DNA of 21,679 nt from Saccoglossus kowalevskii (lineage: Eukaryota; Hemichordata; Enteropneusta; Harrimaniidae), in the NCBI RefSeq assembly GCF_000003605.2, contig NW_003123414.1, positions 175,362 to 197,040 on the forward strand, read 5' to 3'. Shown here piece by piece: positions 8,745 through 16,618 of the stretch. Positions within the stretch are counted from its first letter, which is position 1; each line of letters opens with the position of its first letter. The notes below the pieces were generated by a model. The model was not told where the DNA came from. It saw nothing but the letters and a program-made list of their open reading frames with translations, and did no database searches. The position numbers and the translations under genes are program-made.

Positions 8745-9303
8745 TTATACGTAGTTTAAAGTTATGTTGAAGTTAAAAGTTCCTCCACATAATTGTGCAT
8801 TGGCAAACATGCCGTTCAACTGCGGTACTCCACTGGCGGGATGACTTTCGTCGACAGCGGTCGTCGCTGAGCTGCACGCTTGTGATGTTGCTTGTTAGTC
8901 GTTGATTGAATGAATCTTGATTACCGGTTTAAATGCTGCTCGTTTGACGTTGGTAATTTTTGTTTGGAACTAGGTAACGCCGCAACGTCGCCAGCAAAAA
9001 CCTCCTGGTACTTTGATATTGTTGGTTGCTCTTCATGGCAATCGCTATCTGGATCTTCCAAGAGCCCTTCAGGGTTTATAAAACTCAGTCAACATACATC
9101 AAGTTCTGTCAATGTAGTATTCCATGTGATGCACACCTAATATGCCAAAAATGTTGCTGCACGTTTTGAACTGGATAAAAATAGCAGACGAAAATTTGTT
9201 TACAAAATAAAAATAGTTCGGTTGCCAATGAAAACAAGCCGCTAGGCTGGTTGGCGATCTGCTCCGCTAAAAAAACAAGCAATATGTTTTCAGCTGTTGC
9301 CAT
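8745..9303 (-). CDS. Candidate small three-exon gene, product unknown
   Basis: A minus-strand model joins 9303-9137, 9083-8925 and 8871-8745, giving 453 bases, exactly 151 codons with the stop. Both gaps are 53 bases, begin with GT, end with AG and keep the frame. The start ATG (MATAENILLVFLAEQIANQP) is in a good context, CCATGGC on the minus strand. The middle exon reads INPEGLLEDPDSDCHEEQP and onward, polar and acidic. The last reads SHPASGVPQLNGMFANAQLC and ends GGTFNFNITLNYV. The second gap has a CTAAC branch-like sequence near its end. I do not recognise a domain. Introns of 53 bases are short for animals, so the gaps could instead be frame damage in a pseudogene or retrocopy, or the frames could be open by chance. 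Confidence 0.3.
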
Positions 9304-10344
9304 GGTAGGACATGAACATGAAGCTAACGTCAGTTTTTAACTAAAACCGGGCACCCTATAAGAAGTTCGCAAAAAAATTGGATTCACACGTAATGCTTGA
9401 AAACTTTTCATCAAAAATAAATTAAGTGAAATTCTCTGTGACTCATGAGAGTTGGAAATGAACAAATTATATGAAAAACATCCTTTCACCTGTGTATTCT
9501 ATTTGACTTCAAGAGAAATTGAAATAAACAAATTATATTGTATGACGAACTTAATTATGAATTTCAGCCTCTAGTTCAGCACTGATTAAATAAACTGCCT
9601 CGTCTTTATGCCAACTTGAAGTTATTCATTGCCTACACCTGTGACTTCAAAGTCTATGTTTCAATCCTAGGAATTCCACTTGCTATTAATTGCATGGGAG
9701 TGCCAGTCTTTTATTTTCTATTGTAATGTCAACTTCTTGCGATTACTCGGAACATGAAGCTGTAACCACAGACTGTCCATGTGCTGTAACTAAATCCTGG
9801 TATAAGCACTGGTTAGGCAGTCTTGAACTATGCATGTGAAGCCAGCTGAGAGGTATATCCAATCCTATAGACTTCTCATTGTTTGGTTACTATTTGCTGC
9901 AAATGCAACAAAAATCAACATAAAAATATTACCTACACAGCATTCTACAGGTTACTTGTTTAAAACACAGACGTAGTTTTTTAAACGCACGTCATTTTTA
10001 AGAACAAACACGTCAAAAGTAAACATCCGTAAGTATTACAAGTTTCGAGTCCCTCAATGGCTGCTCATGTGCATAACCATTTCAAGGCTTGACCGCCTGC
10101 GGGCGCACTGTGAGTGGGGTTGTTTATGAGTGACGGAGGCGTAACCCCTTGAATAATCCATAGTTTGACTATGAATAATCTTAGTTCGTAAATTCCTCGG
10201 GAAGCATGCATAACATGCAGCAGCGGGCGGAAGGCGAAGCTTGTTTAACTTGTAGAACATGCTGATAAACTAAATGTTCGTCCATTCAAGGCTGGTGATC
10301 GTGCAGTTGAAATTTACTTTTGAATTTTTTTTTTCAAAGTACAA
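9304..10344. other. Non-coding stretch
   Basis: No convincing gene. At 9961-10030 there is a short degenerate run (CGCACGTCATTTTTA, ACACGTCAAAAGTA) resembling the CA-rich repeat at 6383-6472. From about 10060 to 10260 the sequence is locally GC-richer and has a 68-codon minus-strand open frame with no family signature, which I do not call. Confidence 0.5.
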
Positions 10345-10519
10345 GTGTACTAGTTCTTATTGCACCCCCTTATTACTGCACCCCCTGCAATAGTACCTAG
10401 TTCCTATTGCACCCCCTGCAATAGTACCTAGTTTCTATCGCAACCCGGGGGCAATGGTAACTAGGTGCTATTGCCTCCCCTAGTTTTATTGCCCCCCCTT
10501 TAAAATGTCATAATTATTA

Positions 10520-10552
10520 GTCCCCGTTCGGACGAGGTCCGAAAACGGGGAC
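10520..10552. repeat. Strong two-part hairpin
   Basis: GTCCCCGTT at 10520-10528 pairs with AACGGGGAC at 10544-10552, and inside it CGGAC pairs with GTCCG around a GAG loop, leaving a two-A bulge. All 14 base pairs are Watson-Crick. It is followed by TTATAATTCGGTCTCCGTCC. Such a compact, perfect hairpin in decayed DNA suggests a recent or conserved mobile-element terminus. On the minus strand it is followed at once by CTAAT, which is reminiscent of a Helitron 3' end (hairpin, then CTRR, then T), but that is speculation. Confidence 0.75.
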
Positions 10553-10562
10553 TTATAATTCG

Positions 10563-10594
10563 GTCTCCGTCCGTCTGTCCGTCCGTGCGTCTGT
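10563..10594. repeat. TCCG/TCTG simple repeat
   Basis: Degenerate tetranucleotide run: GTCTCCGTCCGTCTGTCCGT followed by CCGTGCGTCTGTG. It lies directly after the hairpin and inside the inverted C/G-rich cluster. Confidence 0.75.
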
Positions 10595-10974
10595 GCTTAT
10601 AACCTAAAGTATAGATTTGACATGTAATACACATTTATTCGGAGTGCAATAGAAACTGGGGGTGCAATAGGACCTAGGTAATATTGCCCCCCGGGTACAA
10701 TAAGACCAGGGGGGCAATAGAAATTGCTACACTAGCTACTACTGTACCAGGGATTGAAAAAAACACCACCAATAATAATGTGTTCATGTCACATATTTAT
10801 TTGTTACAAACTATATGTACAGGCTGTTCTCTGTAAATGTTCTACTGTAATAAAAGCATCGCTGATATCTTCAGGTTCCCGTTTGCGGCTATCGACCCTG
10901 CTGTTGTTCGTAAAGACATAAAACAATGCCATTCATGGCTTTAGTTATCATCATCAATCATATGTCTCCTGAGA

Positions 10975-11088
10975 TTAAAGCAGGGTGGTTGTCACCTGCG
11001 CATGCGTCAGATGGCCATAGCGTGTCATTGTTTACAAACAATAACAATGCTATGGCCATCTGCGCAGGTGACGACTTCCACGCTTTAA
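10975..11088. mobile_element. 114-bp near-palindromic TTAA element (MITE A)
   Basis: The element starts TTAAAGCAGGGTGGTTGTCA and ends in the near complement GTGACGACTTCCACGCTTTAA. The pairing continues inward through CACCTGCGC and AGATGGCCATAGC, so almost the whole unit is a foldback. TTAA at each end fits a four-base target duplication. The outer sequence (TTAAAGC..GG..GTCGTC) resembles the ends of the elements at 11523 and 12251, suggesting one group moved by the same transposase. TTAA duplication is typical of piggyBac-type transposases, but the inner ends do not match the classic piggyBac CCC start, so the superfamily is left open. Confidence 0.78.
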
Positions 11089-11522
11089 TTAAAACCATGG
11101 AGCTAATCTTTGTTTAGCTCTATGTTCAAACCCACTCCAAGCAATGAACTCTGCTGTTATTTTGTTATGCACTCCAGTGGTGTTCTGGCGAAACTCGAAT
11201 ATCAGGAATTGGCAAGTACTGGCACATCTCGTTGGTGATGTCAACTATGTCGACAAAATATGATTAGTGTCATTGACAAGGTAATCAGAAAAGAGAGCGC
11301 TACGGACATTGATATCGCTACAAATTGAATTTATTATTTACGGTATTTAGCGGCAAAACAATCCAATTCGTCTTGCAGTATTGTAATAATAATAATTTTA
11401 TTACACTACTATGCCATCAGAGGGCGCAGTATGGTAAATAAAATAAAATACAAATCATAAAAAATACAGTAGCTAAATAAACTACGATAAGATAAAAAAT
11501 AAAATTAAGAGATGTTAAAAGC

Positions 11523-12103
11523 TTAAAGGGCAGTGGTCGTTGCGCCGCGTCCTGTTCAATCATAGATCTTAGAAAGAGAGGGACAGGCAACTACAGTATT
11601 TCTTTTGTTTTAACCTGGGTTATAATCCTACAAATAATCTCACAATCCTATTAACGAATAAACAACCATCTGTTTATTTGCACTGTCAGCAGCACTCGTG
11701 AAAACGCGCGAGTTTCTCTACGTGACTACCAAAGCGACGGTCATGAATATGCTAACTGTATGTTAATGACTTTTCCACTTAGTATAACACGGAACCAAAT
11801 AGTTTAGAAAATTCAGAATTTCGACTTTTTTAAAGCAAGTCATCAAATTAAAATACCCAAATTATTTAGTAAATGGCACGATTCAAGTAAAAAACGCAAA
11901 AATTTGAACGACAGATGTTTTATTTTTGAGAAATCGGGCGAAAATACAGCGATCAAAAACAAACCAGGTCAAACAATCTCTTTCTACTAAGTCTATGCAT
12001 GGTTCAATATGGGACTCATAGCGACGTATGCAACGCGTGTAAAATACATTGTTTGTTTACATGAACTTCGAGCATGCGCTGCGCGACGACAACCGCACTT
12101 TAA
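11523..12103. mobile_element. 133-bp TTAA element (MITE B) split by a 441-bp insertion
   Basis: The left end is TTAAAGGGCAGTGGTCGTTG and the right end, complemented, is TTAAAGTGCGGTTGTCGTCG. The core next to the right end, ATGGGACTCATAGCGACG through GTGTAAAATACATTGTTT, matches the core of the element at 12251-12383. The total is 581 bp. Subtracting the 441-bp insert (11561-12001) and its 7-bp duplicate gives 133 bp, exactly the length of the sister copy. The element sits in the 3' untranslated region of LINE fragment 2. Confidence 0.88.
11561..12001. mobile_element. 441-bp non-coding element nested in MITE B
   Basis: It is flanked by the direct repeat GTTCAAT (11554-11560 and 12002-12008), which occurs once, as GTTCGAT, at the matching place in the uninterrupted sister copy. 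Its ends are partly inverted: CATAGATCTTAGAAAGAGAG on the left and, complemented, CATAGACTTAGTAGAAAGAG on the right, the latter preceded by four extra bases. No reading frame of note is inside. A 7-8 bp duplication with short inverted ends would suit a hAT-like non-autonomous element, but the family is not proven. Confidence 0.75.
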
Positions 12104-12250
12104 TAGGAAAAAAATTTACAGGATTCTCCCACTGTAGAGGTGATAGCTTTCATATACTTGATTTCTGTTTTGCTTTATTTTGAAACTTTGCTAGGGGTAT
12201 CAAAGCATGTCAGTATTTTAATGAAATTGTTTGTTTTATTTAGTTTATTT

Positions 12251-12383
12251 TTAAAGGACGACAGTCATCGCGCCGCGTCCTGTTCGATATGGGACTCATA
12301 GCGACGTATACAACGCGTGTAAAATACATTGTTTATTTACATGAAATTCGAACACGCGCTGCGCGACGACCACCGCGCTTTAA
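12251..12383. mobile_element. 133-bp TTAA element (MITE C)
   Basis: The ends are TTAAAGGACGACAGTCATCG and, complemented from the other side, TTAAAGCGCGGTGGTCGTCG. The inverted repeats span about 36 bp and flank a roughly 60-bp core beginning ATGGGACTCATAGCGACG. TTAA at both ends is the target duplication: removing the element with one TTAA restores an open LINE frame. It is a sister copy of the element at 11523-12103. It encodes nothing and would depend on a transposase encoded elsewhere. Confidence 0.88.
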
Positions 12384-12945
12384 TTCCTATTTCTTGAAAC
12401 AGCTTCCGTCTTTCTGTGTCGAAAAAATCACTGTCTAGGATAAATTGCTGTTCGTCCTCAACTGAATTTGTACATTTTTTTATAAAATCACTCATCCGCA
12501 GGAATCGTTGGTCGTTGTCTTCTGCCTCTTTCTAAATTATGATCACTGAGCCAACATTTACTCACAATTCTCCAAAGGCTGAAATTTGTTATTTTGGTTA
12601 TAGTCTATTAGGTATATTTCCATTTTCAAATATAATTTAAACAATTTATATGTTCTCATTTTATTGCCATCTTTACTGTGAGGAGAATTTAAGCTTTCTT
12701 TCCATAATTTTTCATAATCTTTCGTGAGTTTCATTTTAACAAAATTAGATATTTGATCAACGATATTCACTTGATGGTTAAATTTTATTGTTTCAAAATC
12801 ATTGTGGCCCATTATATTTTCTATATGATTTATCCAGCTAAAATTACTCTTAACTGCTTCATCGAGAGCACATTTAAGTATATGGTTATCAAGTAGGGCA
12901 TTTAGCCTGAACCAATATTTAGTTGCCAATGTTGATGCCTCTCAT
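12384..12945 (-). pseudogene. LINE fragment 2 post-RT and CCHC tail
   Basis: The main open piece (12929-12558, 123 codons) reads TLATKYWFRLNALL upstream and ends in the block GNKMRTYKLFKLYLKMEIYL. After frame changes the minus strand continues RRIVSKCWLSDHNLERGRRQ, and then CTNSVEDEQQFIL and DTERRKLFQEIGI. This is a decayed version of the C-x2-C...IEDE-x-HF ending seen at 6839-7200, with the second Cys pair and His lost. Coding is interrupted at 12383 by the TTAA element. Confidence 0.8.
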
Positions 12946-12960
12946 TTGAGAAACTATTGG

Positions 12961-14510
12961 ACCCTTTAGGTGAGAATTATACTATGGCGAAACAGAATTT
13001 AAGTTTTTCTGAGAAATCAACGAATATCTTCTTGCAGTCATTCTTCTAAACTAAACTAAAAAAAAAAAAAAACTGACTGGTAAAAATGTCCATGTACTTT
13101 TTACTCAATTGGTGATATTGTAAAATTTGTATTAAAAGCCGCGGCTTCTATTAAAATAGTACAATGCAACAGTGGGGATGCGACTTCTATTAGAGCATCT
13201 ACACATATAAGAAATGGTAAATTTTGAGGTATGATTATATGGGAGTACCGGTACCCCCCCCCCCCCCGGTAGTTTGTATAACACAGCCTAGGGGCCCCAT
13301 ATGATATCAAATTACAAACTACTAGCTAGATGAAATGTATGCATTTATGTAGTTCAACAATATGCAAGGTCTTGTTCAGTTTATATACAATTGGAAGTTA
13401 AAAATATATGAAAAACTACAACGTTCTGTCAGGCGTGTGTTGGGTTTGGAGCATCACTGAGGGCGCAACTCACACTACCGTGTCAGGCTATGCTGATTGG
13501 TGCATTCGTCAGCTACTGAATACTACAATGCAGATGTATTTTATTTCCACTGTGAACTTGTAGTGAGCGTCAGGTACCGCAAAGATGATGAGCATATCTA
13601 GTTACGGTAAAACCAATTAAAGGAGTGGATAAGGAGAGAATGAAATAGCACTTCGGGTTATCTAAACAAAAACACACTTATTAATGATAAAATTGTTATT
13701 TATTCCGTACCACGAGTTGGCCAAATGCCAGCTACATTTAATAGTTTATCGTTGTTACATTATTCATCATATGAATGTGTTGAAAAATCACATTCAAATT
13801 TGATCATAATTTTAACTGATAATCTAATATCTGTCCAAGATTTGCATAAAATTAAAATAAATAAATGTACAAATAAATTTTAAAAATTTCTATGGAAATT
13901 TACTAATATACAATCTTATTTGGAATGCTGAAGGCAAGCCCCACACACCATAAATAATACATATTGGTGAGGCCCATGTGAGAATAAACATTAATTTGTA
14001 CAAATCACAATATTGTGATATTATTCAAAATATTAGGATACATGGTCAACTACATAATGTAACATACTTTATTTTTGCTTTGAATTTATTTTCAATATTT
14101 TCACAGAAGCGATGATACAGTGAAAATAAAATCCAGCGAATATACCATTTTTCGTATCTTTTACATTCAACTCATGAAACTAAATATAAAACACTCAAAA
14201 AGTCGTAATTAATTCCAGTTAAAATTAAGTATTTTACAGTAGTGTCATCAAGTACCATAATAAATATTTACAGTGACATTGACTTTTAGTATAAACATGG
14301 GTTTGTGTTAAAGGAATGTTTTTTTTTGGAAAATGAAACTTGTAACTTCATCACTGTATATATCAATTCACAGAGGGACTGTGATTAATTGAATCTAAGG
14401 TATGGAGTGTAAACAAACAAAATCAACAGTATTTGCTCCATTAGTAATGCATACACTTAATCTCTTTCAAAATACTTCAAACGTAGATGACATTGCTATA
14501 TTGAGCAGTG
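12961..14510. other. Long stretch without an assigned gene
   Basis: Nothing is identified with confidence. There is a run of 14 C at 13254-13267 next to GTACCGGTACC. An 80-codon stretch open on the plus strand (13644-13883) has no recognised domain and no early ATG. The remainder is AT-rich. Confidence 0.5.
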
Positions 14511-15186
14511 CTATCTAATTGCTACACACCCACAGATATACAATTCAGTATGACAATGGCTCTTCTATCTAAATGCTACACACCACCCCACTCCATGCAA
14601 GATATACAGCTCAGTTTGACAATGGCTTTGCTATCTAAATGCTACACCCCCCCAAGTTATACACAGCTCAGCGTGACAATGGCTTTGCTATCTAAATGCT
14701 ACACCCCCAAGTTATACACAGCTCAGCGTGACAATGGCTTTGCTATCTAAATGCTACACCCCCAAGTTATACACAGCTCAGCGTGACAATGGCTTTGCTA
14801 TCTAAATGCTACACCCCCAAGTTATACACAGCTCAGCGTGACAATGGCTTTGCTATCTAAATGCTACACCCCCAAGTTATACACAGCTCAGCGTGACAAT
14901 GGCTTTGCTATCTAAATGCTACACCCCCCAAGTTATACACAGCTCAGCGTGACAATGGCTTTGCTATCTAAATGCTACACCCCCAAGTTATACACAGCTC
15001 AGCGTGACAATGGCTTTGCTATCTAAATGCTACACCCCCCAAGTTATACACAGCTCAGCGTGACAATGGCTTTGCTATCTAAATGCTACACCCCCCAAGT
15101 TATACACAGCTCAGCGTGACAATGGCTTTGCTATCTAAATGCTACACCCCCCAAGTTATACACAGCTCAGCGTGACAATGGCTTTG
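14511..15186. repeat. 55/56-bp minisatellite, about 12 copies
   Basis: The unit is CTATCTAAATGCTACACCCC followed by CAAGTTATACACAGCTCAG and CGTGACAATGGCTTTG. Copies start at 14511, 14565, 14631, 14688, 14743, 14798, 14853, 14908, 14964, 15019, 15075 and 15131. Copies 3-12 are almost identical and differ mainly in the C tract (5, 6 or 7 C), while copies 1 and 2 are diverged and of different length (54 and 66 bp). This is the pattern of a locally homogenised array with an older edge. The unit length is not a multiple of three in most copies, so it is not a protein repeat. Confidence 0.95.
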
Positions 15187-16618
15187 TACTACAAAATTTA
15201 TACTCTCTATAACAGAACTACAAATAGGAGTATGTGAGGCCATGAAGCTGCAGTGTCAGTATTTGCACAATATTGACAGTTCCCAAGTTTCAACTTTTCT
15301 ACGTTTCAGTTTACACCAATTCTCCCAAAATTAGGTTTTCAAATTTTACTAATTCAGCTGTCAAAGGGTACACAGAATACACAACATATTAAGTTGTATT
15401 AAAACAAAGTTTAAAAATGAAGAAAAAAAAAAAGTTTAAAAATGTGTAAAAAGTAAATTCTTTTGTAAATGAAATTTAATGTTATTCATTAAGTTTTGAT
15501 TCTTGTCAAATAAAAGCTATTTTGTGAGCAGCAATAACACAAACATAACATATTGGTATAAACACAAACCAATAACAAATATGTGGTTGTATTCAATACA
15601 TGTTGTAGTAACATGTATACAGCGCCCTCAAGGGTCAGAAATGGTTTAAAAGCATGGGGGGGGAGTGAAATTCACACCCTTACTATGTACAATTTGATTT
15701 AAATCAAGGATGGATGGATGGATGTAAATAATAAAAAAAATGGGAAATCATAAAATCACTATGATTTGGATGAGAAATAAATGACACAAAGCAAATTTCT
15801 GTTAGCTGTATCCTCCTCAGAAATTGGTTTACAAGCACGCTACCTGTGGTATTATAAAACATTTCTCCTGAGCCAGCACACCATTTACTGCTATAGCTAA
15901 TTCAAGATGAAGCCAAGTCACTGGCAACACTTTATCTAATACCAGATTCTGAAATTTATAAAATGGCGTGCTATGTTTGACATAAACTCTAATCAAGGAC
16001 TTGTAAAATAAGGGTATGCAACTATGGTAGTGTGATATGGCAAGGAAGATTCCATATTTGAAGTCGAGCACTTTGCTAGATGATCACAAACCAAACATGT
16101 ATTTCGAGAAAAACTAATAGAAATGAGCGAGTGTGTGAAAGAGAGTTAATGTTAGTCTCACTGAGTTCGTTCATCGTTTTCATCACATGACTTTCTGGCC
16201 CAAATTTTTCTGTCATTTTTTTATATTCTTTAATATTTCTTGAAATGAACGCTAATTTTGAAGCCAACAGAGTAAATTTTTACTCAAAAAATTCTGCTAT
16301 TTTTTTCCCAATTTTCTGAAGGAAAGTGCGGGTTAGAAACGAGACTGTTTTGTGAATTTGTGAAGAAAAGATAGAACTGGCGGTGAAATAGTTATACCAG
16401 TGTTCTTGAATATTCATGAGCTTATATCACATTTTTTTTTGTTTTGTTTTTTAGGAATATGGTAATAACCTCAATTATTTTCTTTTCCAACCATTGGTCA
16501 GAACAAATTCTTTTCACCTAGAACTCGAGAGATCTGTACCAGTTCTTCTGAGTTGCATACCCTTTACTTGTAAATCCTTAATCGTACATGCAAAGGTTCA
16601 GTGTTTGTTCATTTATAA
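15187..16618. other. Non-coding stretch downstream of the Kelch-like gene
   Basis: No gene is called. The part next to 16618 is probably 3' untranslated sequence of the minus-strand Kelch-like gene; an ATTAAA, a known variant poly(A) signal, lies on the minus strand at 16234-16229, about 385 bases after the stop. A GGAT repeat of about four units is at 15708-15724. Two minus-strand open frames (16071-15829 and 16267-16076) have no family signature. Confidence 0.5.
15708..15724. repeat. (GGAT)n microsatellite
   Basis: Four consecutive GGAT units, short and perfect. Confidence 0.85.

Larger units (their letters stand above)
10345..10735. repeat. C/G-rich inverted-repeat cluster
   Basis: On the left, TATTGCACCCCCT and TGCAATAGTACCTAGT are repeated in direct orientation at about 10358-10435, followed by drifted copies to about 10500. 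On the right (10640-10735) the complement appears: GGGGGTGCAATAGGACCTAG, TATTGCCCCCCGGG and GGGGGGCAATAG. The two arms can pair over much of their length. Between them lie the hairpin at 10520-10552 and a TCCG-rich simple repeat. The arrangement suggests a foldback element or an inverted duplication around an inserted unit. No protein is encoded. Confidence 0.7.
11385..12960 (-). mobile_element. Jockey-like LINE fragment 2, interrupted by nested insertions
   Basis: On the minus strand a post-RT piece (12929-12558) is followed by a decayed CCHC tail (12545-12384), a 133-bp insertion, the last coding bases (12250-12175), a 3' untranslated region, a second insertion (12103-11523) and a 3' end with GCGCCCTCTGATGGCATAG, AATAAA and an ATT repeat near 11400-11385. 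GNKMRTYKLFKLYLKMEIYL parallels GNKLRTYRKFKNKFELENYL of fragment 1. Omitting the insertion at 12251-12383 and one TTAA lets the coding frame run from EIGIK to NKLNKTNNFIKIL and on to a stop at 12175. The copy is 5'-truncated near 12960. Confidence 0.85.

Noticed and set aside
10054-10260. Minus-strand 68-codon frame in a GC-richer patch
   Set aside because: No family signature and no splice or start evidence; only composition makes it stand out.
10520-10552. Hammerhead ribozyme, because of the CGAAAAC next to a GGACGAGGTCC stem
   Set aside because: The CUGANGA core is absent and the stem arrangement is two stacked helices without the three-way junction.
14508-14750. Plus-strand 80-codon reading frame with repeated LLSKCYTP words
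   Set aside because: It is a translation of the minisatellite; most unit lengths (55 or 56) are not multiples of three, so the frame changes between copies.
14511-15186. CRISPR array
   Set aside because: The units follow each other with no unique spacers and the setting is an animal genome; it is a minisatellite.
15829-16267. Two minus-strand frames downstream of the Kelch-like gene
   Set aside because: No domain, no link to the gene's frame, and the length is unremarkable for AT-rich DNA; likely 3' untranslated sequence.
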